Positions 57,101 through 64,000 of a stretch of DNA of 64,000 nucleotides are shown one piece after another. The first letter of the stretch is position 1, and each line of letters starts with the position of its first letter. Position numbers and translations under genes: made by a program. Source of the DNA: Actinomyces lilanjuaniae (GTDB lineage Bacteria > Actinomycetota > Actinomycetes > Actinomycetales > Actinomycetaceae); the NCBI RefSeq assembly GCF_003606385.1, contig NZ_CP032514.1:248001-312000 (forward strand), given 5' to 3'. The notes under the pieces are model-generated. The model saw only the letters and a program-made list of their open reading frames with translations, searched no databases and was not told where the DNA came from.

Positions 57101-59292
57101 AGGAGCATGCGGCCCAGGCGAGGGTCGATAGGCAGGCGGGCCAGGCGGCGCCCCACCGAGGTCAGCCGGGGGCCCTGGGCCGCATCGGAGGCAGGGACAG
57201 CGCCCCTGCCGCTGCCGGGTGCGTGAGGAGGGGCAGTGCGCCTGCGGGCGCTCTCGCCCGCGTCGTCGGGTACGACGGCCCCGATCTCGGTGAGCAGCTG
57301 GAGGCCGTCGCGGACCTGCCTGGGGTCAGGGGCGTCGAGGAAGGGGAAGTCCTGGACCGAGCCCAGTCCCAGGGCCGCCATCTGCAGGATGACGCTGGCC
57401 AGGGAGGTGCGTAGGATCTCCGGCTCGGTGTAGCGCGGGCGGGCGTCGTAGTCCTCGCGGGAGTACAGGCGCACGGCGATGCCGTCGGCCAGGCGCCCGC
57501 ACCTGCCTGAGCGCTGGTCGGCGCTGGCCTGGCTGACCGGCTCGATGGGCAGGCGCTGTACCTTGGTGCGGTTGGAGTAGCGGGAGATGCGGGCCACGCC
57601 CGGGTCGACGACGTAGCGGATGCCGGGGACGGTCAGGGAGGTCTCGGCCACGTTGGTGGCCAGGACGACCCGCTGGCAGGAGTGGGCCTCGAAGACCCGG
57701 TGCTGCTCGGCCGCGCTCAGGCGGGAGTACAGGGGGACGACCTCCACGGCCCCGGGCGTGCGGGCCCGCCCGTCGGGGGTGTAGCGCGGACCCAGGTGGT
57801 CGATGAGGGCCGCCTCGGTGTCGCGGATGTCGCGCTCCCCGGCCAGGAACACCAGGATGTCGCCCGGGGGCTCAGCCATGAGCTCGTCAACGGCGTCGAG
57901 GATCCCGGTGACCTGGTCGCGGTCCTCCTCCCGGGTACGCTGACCGCCTCCGGAGCGGGCAGCGCGCGAGCCGGGGCGACCTCCTCCCCGGGAGCCGGTG
58001 CCGCCCACCCGGCCCTGACCGGGCGACGAGGAGCGCACTGCCTCTCGGTGAGCGCGGGCGGCGGCCCGCACGGCCGGGTCCGGGGAGGTCAGGGCGTCCA
58101 GCTCGGCCTCGGTCAGCTCTCCCGGCCCCGCAGTAGGTGTCCCGCGCGGGGCGTGGGTCCCGGCAGGGGCGGGGGAGGCCCCGGCGAGGTCCCCGGAGCC
58201 CCCGGTACCCGAGGCATTCTCAGGCACGGAGTCGTGGTCCTCGGTCACGCCCTCGGTCACGTCCTCGGCTGTCAGGGGGCGGTAGCGGACCTCGACCGGG
58301 TAGGTGCGCCCCGACACCTCAATGACCGGGACGCGCTCCGTGGCTGACTGGTTGCCTGACTGGCTGTCCCTGCCCCTGTCTGAGCGTCCGTCCGTGGTCG
58401 GCTGGCTGCCTGCTCCGGTGGCGTCGGTGGTGCTGGTGTCGGCGGTGCCGCTGGAGCCGGGGCGCGTGGTGGTCACGGGCAGGTAGCGGGCGAAGTGCTG
58501 GGCGAAGCGTGCGGAGTCGATGGTGGCGGAGGTGATGATGACCTTGAGGGCGGGGCGGCTGGGCAGCAGCCGGGCCAGGTAGCCCAGGATGAAGTCGATG
58601 TTGAGGCTGCGCTCGTGGGCCTCGTCCACGATGATGGTGTCGTAGCGCTCCAGCATGGGGTCGGACTGGATCTCCGCCAGGAGGATGCCGTCGGTCATGA
58701 GCTTGACCAGGGTGGTGGGACCGGTCTCCTCGGTGAATCGGACCTGGTAGCCGACCACGCCGTCACGTCCAATGGGTGTGCTCAGCTCGGTGGCGATCCG
58801 CTCGGCCACAGAGCGGGCGGCGATGCGGCGCGGCTGGGTGTGGCCGATCATCCCGGTCACGCCCCGGCCCAGCTCCAGGCAGATCTTGGGCAGCTGGGTG
58901 GTCTTGCCCGAGCCGGTCTCCCCGGCGACGACGACGACCTGGTGGTCGCGCACGGCTGCGGCAATCTCCTTGCGGCGGGCGCTGACCGGCAGCTCCTCAG
59001 GGTAGACGAGGGCGGGGACGCTGGCGGCGCGCGCGGCGAGCTGGTCGGGGGTGAAGCCTGGCCAGGGGCGGTGGGGGCCGGAGGACCTGGCGGAGCCGCG
59101 CCCGCGGCGGCGGCCTGACCTGTTCGGGCGGCCAGGCCTGCGGCCCGGCTGTCCGGCGCCTGGCTGCCCGACGGCTCCGCTGCCCGGTCGGTCACCATGG
59201 CCCCGTGGCTGTGCTGTCTCCTGAGCCTGCCGACCAGTCCGGCCCTGCCGACCCGGTGCCGTGCGGTGCGGCGTGTCCTCTCCCTGTGCCAT
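54149..59292 (-). CDS. hrpA: ATP-dependent RNA helicase HrpA (one apparent frameshift)
   Basis: A DEAH-box helicase of about 1714 residues after adding one base at C-run 55268-55271, where the main frame (to 55159) and the C-terminal frame meet. Motifs: I GETGSGKTT, Ia TQPRRIAARSVAERIA, II DEAHERSLNIDFILGY, III TSATID, then VEVVPLYSRLSAAEQHRVFE, VLATNVAETSLTVPGIRYVV and VI QRSGRCGRLADGIAVRLYS. An OB-fold and DUF3418 region (DYAFDPGSEADGVSVQVPVE) follows. It is longer than E. coli HrpA because of Ser/Thr/Gly inserts around 58050-58480 and a Thr/Ala-rich linker at the frameshift. ATG 59292 has no good Shine-Dalgarno; starts at 59316 or 59367 are possible. HrpA resolves stalled ribosomes and structured mRNA. 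Confidence 0.9.
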
Positions 59293-59433
59293 AGGAGGCC
59301 ATTGTCGCTCACTCACGGCTCGTGTGTTGTCAGCCGGGGTCTCCCACCGAGTCAGGCGAGACCCCATTTTTCATGAATGTTTCTCGTGTTGTCAGTGTGG
59401 TGGCTGAGGTTCTCAGTGAGCTGCAGTGAGCTC

Positions 59434-59562
59434 GTCAGTGTAGAAAGTGAGGCCCTCAGTGGATTACAGTGAGGCCGTCAGTGTAGAAAGTGAGGCCCTC
59501 AGTGGACGACAGTGAGGCCGTCAGTGTAGAAAGTGAGGCCCTCAGTGGACGACACTGAGCCT
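59434..59562 (+). repeat. 43-bp tandem repeat, three units
   Basis: Units start at 59434, 59477 and 59520, exactly 43 bases apart. The unit is GTCAGTGTAGAAAGTGAGG, then CCCTCAGTGGA, a variable pair and ACAGTGAGGCC; unit 1 has GGATTACAGT where unit 2 has GGACGACAGT. Weaker related TCAGTGAG copies precede at 59395-59430. The array runs into the start of the next gene. Confidence 0.92.
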
Positions 59563-61359
59563 GTGACTGATGAGGAGCTGACTGAGCGGGTCGCCCAGGT
59601 GCGGGCGCACGGCAGCGATGACGCCCGCACCGAGGTCAAGTCGGCCGCTGGCGGGCTGCCCAAGAGCCTGTGGGAGACGGTGTCGGCCTTCGCGAACACT
59701 GACGGTGGCACCATCATCCTCGGTCTGGACGAGCGCGAGGGCTTCGCACCCGCTGAGGGGTTTGACGCGGACAGGATCATGGACGCGCTCGTGGCAGGCC
59801 TGCAGCAGGACCCGAAGGTCAGGCCGGTCCAGGAAGGGGCGTATCGCATTGAGCGCGCTGTTGTCGACGGTGCCCCCGTTGTCGTCCTGGAGGTGGACTC
59901 CCTGCGTGAGTATCCTGGTGCCCACCTGCCCTGCCACGTTGTCGCCCGGGGGGTCGCGCAGGGGAGCTACAAGCGGGTGGATGACCAGGACCGGCGCCTG
60001 ACCACCTACGAGATCTACATGCTCCAGACCTCCCGCCAGCCGCAGGGGACCGACCGGGCGGTCGTCCCCGGTGCTGCCCTTGAAGACCTGTCACCAGAGC
60101 TGGTGCAGCGCATGCTGGCTCGGCTCCGGGCCACCGGCTCCCACGCGCTGGACGGCCTGGCGGGTGACGACGTCCGGGGCGCCCTGAGACGCCTGGGCGC
60201 GCTGGGCGTCGACGACGCCCCGACCCTGGCCGGGTTCCTCTGCCTGGCCACCTACCCCCAGCAGCGCCTTTCGAAGTTGACGGTTGACGTCGCCGTCCAC
60301 CCTGAGACCACCAAGTCGCACCGTGGCGACATCAGGTTCGTGGACCGCAGGACCTGTGACGGGCACCTTCCCGTGGCGGTTGAGGACGCGGTCAACGCCG
60401 TGGCGCGCCACCTGGGGCGCAGTCGCCGGGTAGAGGGCATGGCCGGGGTGGACGTCCTGGAGATCCCCGAGGAGGTGCTGCGGGAGGCGATCACCAACGC
60501 GGTCACCCACCGCGACTACAGCCGGGACGCCCTGGGGCGCCAGGTCGCCGTTGACGTCTACCCCGACCGGGTAGAGGTCATCAGCCCAGGTGGCTTCTAC
60601 GGGACCCGGACCGCGCAGAACGTCGGAGAAGGACGTTCCGACTCCCGTAACCCGGACCTGGCCCGCCTGCTCACGCTGGTGCCTCGCGCAGACGGTGCCG
60701 GGGTGCTGTGCGAGAACCAGGGCTCCGGAGTACCGCGCATGATCGCGGCCATGCGTGACAGCGGCCTTCCGGCCCCCGACTACTCCGGGTCCGACCTGGG
60801 TCAGGTGGTGGTCCGGCTCAGCCGGTTCGGGCTGCTTGACGAAAAGGTAGCCGCCTGGCTGGACACGCTGCCTGGCGCGCCCTTCTCCAGCCGCGAGAAG
60901 GCCGCCCTGGCCCTGGCCCGCCGTGACGGGCACGTGAGCGTCACGGACCTGCGCGGCACTCTTGGACATGACTCTGACGACGCCCGCCAGCTGCTGGCTG
61001 CCCTGGCGAAGAGAGGGTCCCTTGCCGGCCTGGGGGACGGCCCCTACGTTGTGGCGCCCGGCGACCAGGAGGCCGTACCCGGCTACACGTCCCCGGGGGA
61101 TGCCTCCCACCCGGCGGCCGTTGACCGGGAGGCAGAGGAGGCCGGCACGCCCAGGGTGACCGGCGTGCGAGCCGAGGTCCTGTCCCTGCTTGACGCGGAC
61201 CAGCCCAGGACCGTCCACGACCTTGCCCAGCAGACCGGCAAGACCCCGGGGACGCTCAGACCCGTGCTCAGGAAGCTCGTGGCTGACGGGCACGCCGTGG
61301 CCACTGCCCCGCCGACCAGCCGCAGGCGCGCCTACCTGCGTGCCGGGGGTATGACCTGA
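59533..61359 (+). CDS. AlbA_2/Schlafen-type ATP-binding transcriptional regulator-like protein
   Basis: About 608 residues from GTG 59533; GTG 59545, within the last repeat, is an alternative. An N-terminal AlbA_2 domain (~25-150) has ARTEVKSAAGGLPKSLWETV, SAFANTDGGTIILGLDE and a later GSYKRVDDQDRRLTTYEI. A HATPase_c_4-like domain (~310-420) has EVLREAITNAVTHRDYSRDA, VDVYPDRVEVISPGGFYGT and CENQGSGVPRMIAAM. C-terminal winged-helix segments follow (SREKAALALARRDGHVSVTD, LDADQPRTVHDLAQQTGKTP). This is the usual layout of putative helix-turn-helix regulators with AlbA_2. The repeats at its start suggest autoregulation. Such genes often occur in defence or stress contexts. Confidence 0.85.
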   Translation: MRPSVDDTEPVTDEELTERVAQVRAHGSDDARTEVKSAAGGLPKSLWETVSAFANTDGGTIILGLDEREGFAPAEGFDADRIMDALVAGLQQDPKVRPVQEGAYRIERAVVDGAPVVVLEVDSLREYPGAHLPCHVVARGVAQGSYKRVDDQDRRLTTYEIYMLQTSRQPQGTDRAVVPGAALEDLSPELVQRMLARLRATGSHALDGLAGDDVRGALRRLGALGVDDAPTLAGFLCLATYPQQRLSKLTVDVAVHPETTKSHRGDIRFVDRRTCDGHLPVAVEDAVNAVARHLGRSRRVEGMAGVDVLEIPEEVLREAITNAVTHRDYSRDALGRQVAVDVYPDRVEVISPGGFYGTRTAQNVGEGRSDSRNPDLARLLTLVPRADGAGVLCENQGSGVPRMIAAMRDSGLPAPDYSGSDLGQVVVRLSRFGLLDEKVAAWLDTLPGAPFSSREKAALALARRDGHVSVTDLRGTLGHDSDDARQLLAALAKRGSLAGLGDGPYVVAPGDQEAVPGYTSPGDASHPAAVDREAEEAGTPRVTGVRAEVLSLLDADQPRTVHDLAQQTGKTPGTLRPVLRKLVADGHAVATAPPTSRRRAYLRAGGMT

Positions 61360-61375
61360 CGCGGTCGGGTATGAC

Positions 61376-61406
61376 GCCAGCCGCTGGTCTGGTGCCTGCG
61401 GCTGGC
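61376..61406 (+). terminator. Hairpin after the AlbA_2 gene
   Basis: GCCAGCCGC (61376-61384) pairs with GCGGCTGGC (61398-61406) over a 13-base loop, 17 bases after the stop. No T-run follows; in this GC-rich genome such stems still often end transcripts. Confidence 0.45.
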
Positions 61407-61509
61407 AGCCTGCGCCCCAGGAGCGAACGGCACGCTCACCTTTCTCCGTGCTTATGCGGATCAGCGGAATGACACCGTTTCGCCAGACTGGGTGGAAGGG
61501 CCTGGAAGG

Positions 61510-61546
61510 CTCCCATGTGCAACGAGATCCTTGATGCACATGGGAG
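61510..61546. repeat. Perfect 12-bp inverted repeat
   Basis: CTCCCATGTGCA (61510-61521) and TGCACATGGGAG (61535-61546) with a 13-base loop containing CGAGATCC. It is in a non-coding gap; it could be an operator or a terminator stem. Confidence 0.75.
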
Positions 61547-61690
61547 TGCCGTACGTCGGTCACACCCTAGGCCGAGATCCGCGGAATCGCGCGGTCCTCG
61601 TCTCTTGTCCGAAAAGGTGAGCGTGCAACCGGTCCCGCGGCCAGCCCCCACTGGCCCGCGATCGCACCGCCAGGCGGGCGTGTCAAAGAC

Positions 61691-62056
61691 CTCAGCTGGT
61701 GAGCCTCGGGTCGCTGCCGTCCAGGACGGTGCCGAAGTCGCAGTCCTCCTCAACGCGACGGTGGCAGGCGGCGGCGGTCCCGGCGTCAAGGCCGAAGCCC
61801 CCTGGGCGCCCGGTCCCACGTGCCGCGCGCCACCTGCGCCACCCGGGTCACCAGGCGCAGGACCTCGCCCCGGGCCAGCCCCCAGTCCATGTCAAGCAGT
61901 TGCTCCAGGCTGCGCCCGGCCGAGCGCGAAGCCGTGCTCCAGCCACTCTGACGCGTAGGAGAACTGTCGTATCCGGGCTGAGACCAGCAGGTCCAGGGAC
62001 CCGACGCGCCGGATTGCTCCGTCCTCCCCGGTCCGGCAGACCTCCAGGTGCTCCAC
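61691..62056 (-). pseudogene. hipA: Decayed HipA-family kinase (N- and C-terminal remnants only)
   Basis: From GTG 62056 one frame reads VEHLEVCRTGEDGAIRRVGS, LDLLVSARIRQFSYASEWLE and HGFALG, the typical HipA N-terminal subdomain (G-x-L...FxYxxxWL). It breaks off after about 47 residues. A second frame then gives EQLLDMDWGLARGEVLRLVT and RVAQVARGTWDRAPRGL, like the last helices of HipA. A third frame continues GTAAACHRRVEEDCDF to a stop at 61691. The whole kinase core (about 250 residues, including the catalytic Asp and the GMLLGLQ-like motifs) is missing. No HipB remnant is clear. Internal deletion plus frameshifts make it nonfunctional. Confidence 0.6.
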
Positions 62057-62138
62057 GCTTCCTTCGGTTCCTCCTGTCGGAGCAGGCCGTGGCGGGTCAT
62101 GGCGCTGGGGCCGACGCACCTTGCGGCCGGGGACCGGC

Positions 62139-64000
62139 CTACACCACCTCCAGCACTGTCTGGACAAGCTCGTCGTAGGAGGTGGACGCGGCCAGCCGGG
62201 TCACCACCTCCTTGTCGAGGAGGGCGTGGACCAGGTTGTCGAACACGTCGCCGAAGGTGGTGCGACTGTCCTCGGACAGGCACAGCAGGGCGACCAGCCT
62301 CACGGGGGTCCCGTCCCAGTCCACGGGCTGACGTGCCAGGCACACCATGACGGCGGACCTGGCCGCCGTCATCTCGATGGTGTGGGGGAGGGCCGCCCCG
62401 GAGGCAAAGGCCGTGCTTGACAGCCGCTCACGCTCCATGACCTGCTCCAGGAACCCCTCGCCCGCCGCCGCACGGGAGACCAGGGCCTGTGCCATGACCG
62501 GAAGCACGTCGTCTCGCTGGCCCCCGCCCTCGACCCGCAGAAACAGGCTCGGGTCCATGACAGCAGCCAGCCAGGAGGCCACCTCAAGGCGCCTGCGCCC
62601 AGCAGCGACGTCGGCGACCGCGGAGCGGACCCGCTCCAGGTCCTCATGAGAGGGCAGGACCCCGGTGCGTACCACGGCGGGCCTGGGCTGGCGTCGTCGG
62701 GGGCGTGCCGAAAGCCGGGAGAACGGTCGGGCCGTGCCAGCGACAACCACCAGGTCGGTGCCTCTTCCGCGCACGGTCCTGGACGCCCCGACCGGCCACC
62801 CGGCCCCGGAGCCGTCGTTCCCGGCGTCGGTACTGCCGGCACCTGCCTCGTCTGCCCCGTCCACCTCATCCAGGTCAGCCACCACTCGTCCCACCCTGCC
62901 TCTGCCTGCCAGAACCCCCTCCACCGCCTGGCGGAAGACGTCCCCGGCGTCGTAGTAGCGGGGGAGGACCAGCGTGACATCCACCTGGTCGTCATGCTCG
63001 TGCATGGACAGCAGTCGTCCGCCCACGTGGAAGGCGAGGAACCCGATCTCGTCCTCAGCCACCTCCACCCCTGTACTGCGCTCAACCTGCTGGGCGATGA
63101 ACACGGCGAGCTCGTGGACCAGCGGGTGGGTGTTCTTCACCGACTGCCCGGCAGGGACCGGGACCGCCGTGTGCTGGCAGGCGCGGTCGACCAGGCGGCG
63201 CACGTGCAGGGCGAGGAAGGAGATGAACCGCTCGTCGCTGAGGTCGATGAGGTAGTTGTCATTGACCCTGCTCACGATGTCGGAGACGAGCCTGACGTAG
63301 CGGGGCTCCAGGAACGCCTGCACCTCAGGCCGGGGGCGCCCCTCGGGGTGGGCGGGTGCCGCCTTCTCCAGGAGGAGCAGAGCCAGGTAGGTGATCTCCT
63401 GGTCGGGCAGGTGAATGCCGAACTGCTCCTCCACGAGCGTGGCCACCGCCTGGGACATGGGGCGCAGCACCGCCTGGCCGCTGGCACCGGACAGCCAGGT
63501 GATCGTGTGGCCGGCGCGTACGCGCTCCACCATGACGGCGATGTGGGCCACGAGCTCGTCGGCCGTGCGGTCGTTGACCACCAGGTCGACGTCGCCCAGC
63601 ACCGAGATCATCCGCTGTCTCAGACCGGGCAGGGTGGGCTCGTCCAGCTGGCGGGCCACTTCCTCAACGTCGATGACCTGACGGCGGCTGGCCGCCGCCT
63701 TGGTGAGGAGGCCGCGCATGAGGCGGCGCTGGGCTACCTCCTCGCCCTCCATGCGCACCGTCTCACCGGTGCGGGTGATGCGCAGGCCGGAGTGGGCCAG
63801 GAGCACCCGGGCGCGGGTCAGGTCGGACTCGATGGTGGACTCCGAGACGCAGAGCTCCTCCGCCAGCCCGAACACGCTGAGGCCGCTACTGGTGGTCATG
63901 AGCAGACGCAGCAGGTGGGCGAGCCGCTCGACGGGCCCGTCACCTGGACGGGGGGCGCGCCGCCCCGTGGCTCCCGCGCGCTCCCAGGCCTCGGTGTCCA
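62139..64000 (-). CDS. BglG/MtlR-type transcriptional regulator with PRD and PTS EIIA domains (partial, 5' end outside window)
   Basis: At least 619 residues; the frame is still open at the right edge, so the start lies beyond it. An N-terminal HTH (ERLAHLLRLLMTTSSGLSVF, GLAEELCVSESTIESDLTRA) is followed by a second HTH, PRD1 (DELVAHIAVMVERVRAGHTI to EITYLALLLLEKAAP) and PRD2 (ISFLALHVRRLVDRACQHTA to EIGFLAFHVGGRLLSMHEHD). An EIIB-like segment (VDVTLVLPRYYDAGDVFRQA) and a C-terminal EIIA domain follow, with AALPHTIEMTA (His as phosphorylation site) and VRLVALLCLSEDSRTTFGDV. Such MtlR/LicR-type proteins activate PTS operons depending on phosphorylation by HPr and EII. The controlled operon is probably beyond the edge. 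Confidence 0.88.
   Translation of the reverse strand, partial: DTEAWERAGATGRRAPRPGDGPVERLAHLLRLLMTTSSGLSVFGLAEELCVSESTIESDLTRARVLLAHSGLRITRTGETVRMEGEEVAQRRLMRGLLTKAAASRRQVIDVEEVARQLDEPTLPGLRQRMISVLGDVDLVVNDRTADELVAHIAVMVERVRAGHTITWLSGASGQAVLRPMSQAVATLVEEQFGIHLPDQEITYLALLLLEKAAPAHPEGRPRPEVQAFLEPRYVRLVSDIVSRVNDNYLIDLSDERFISFLALHVRRLVDRACQHTAVPVPAGQSVKNTHPLVHELAVFIAQQVERSTGVEVAEDEIGFLAFHVGGRLLSMHEHDDQVDVTLVLPRYYDAGDVFRQAVEGVLAGRGRVGRVVADLDEVDGADEAGAGSTDAGNDGSGAGWPVGASRTVRGRGTDLVVVAGTARPFSRLSARPRRRQPRPAVVRTGVLPSHEDLERVRSAVADVAAGRRRLEVASWLAAVMDPSLFLRVEGGGQRDDVLPVMAQALVSRAAAGEGFLEQVMERERLSSTAFASGAALPHTIEMTAARSAVMVCLARQPVDWDGTPVRLVALLCLSEDSRTTFGDVFDNLVHALLDKEVVTRLAASTSYDELVQTVLEVV

Larger units (their letters stand above)
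61360..61690. other. Gap between convergent genes, holding two inverted repeats
   Basis: 331 bases between the AlbA_2 gene and the hipA remnant. Besides the hairpin at 61376-61406 it holds the inverted repeat at 61510-61546. The remaining sequence is less GC-rich than the surroundings and has no credible reading frame; it may be further debris of the decayed toxin-antitoxin region. Confidence 0.4.

Noticed and set aside
59434..59562. CRISPR array
   Set aside because: Units are contiguous 43-bp tandem repeats with no unique spacers, only three copies, and no cas genes nearby.

Overview
The window is about 70% G+C with strongly G/C-biased third codon positions. It reads as a chromosomal segment of a high-GC actinobacterium. 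The gene mix points to Actinomyces or a close relative, but that is an inference: sugar ABC transport beside a pullulanase, WXG100-type small proteins, DUF4235 and GPP34 proteins, a galactose-1-phosphate uridylyltransferase-like protein (DUF4921 type), a lipoprotein serpin, and a BglG/MtlR-type PTS regulator. No rRNA or tRNA gene, CRISPR array or intact insertion sequence was recognised.

Layout. 1-4.6 kb (minus): AzlC-type permease end, a Pro/Ala-rich membrane protein, and the RarA (MgsA) AAA+ ATPase split by a small deletion. 4.85-8.4 kb (plus): pullulanase and two small genes. 8.5-12.8 kb (minus): multiple-monosaccharide ABC transporter (mmsB, mmsA, chvE-like lipoprotein). 12.9-15.4 kb (minus): membrane-anchored Fe-S oxidoreductase. 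15.8-18.2 kb: YbjN-like and small proteins. 18.9-28.7 kb (plus): a type VII secretion (ESX/WXG100) polymorphic-toxin locus with three small helical proteins, a large toxin ending in a YeeF-like DNA/RNA non-specific endonuclease domain, two tandem YezG-like immunity proteins, two unknown proteins, a YdeI-family protein and a third, separate immunity paralogue. 28.8-32.6 kb: less GC-rich accessory DNA with a HEPN protein coupled to a C5 DNA methyltransferase, an unknown gene, and a DUF3800-like gene lying between two near-identical 40-bp repeats. 32.6-37.4 kb (plus): TPP riboswitch and thiBPQ thiamine ABC transporter. 37.6-44.8 kb (plus): an unusual cassette (zinc-ribbon protein, unknown protein, HSP90-like GHKL ATPase, giant TPR-like protein). 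44.9-48.7 kb (plus): glutathionyl-hydroquinone-reductase-like protein, then a Flp-type pseudopilin with a large C-terminal domain, a putative lipoprotein and a membrane protein. 48.9-59.3 kb (minus): DUF4352-type protein, GalT-like protein, GPP34, serpin, HrpA helicase. 59.4-64 kb: 43-bp tandem repeats before an AlbA_2/HATPase regulator, a decayed hipA, and a BglG-type regulator running off the right edge.

A general caution: about a dozen otherwise well-conserved genes change reading frame once or more. Nearly every change sits at a G or C homopolymer of 4-7 bases, and a one-base correction restores one continuous protein each time. Homopolymer-length sequencing error is the simplest explanation, so these genes are given as single spanning features with the shift sites listed. 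The rarA lesion differs: about 9 conserved codons are missing, so it may be a real mutation.

Together the genes suggest a carbohydrate-using, host- or biofilm-associated actinobacterium with starch debranching, monosaccharide and thiamine uptake, contact-dependent competition through a T7SS nuclease toxin, and a small defence-type island next to the thiamine operon.
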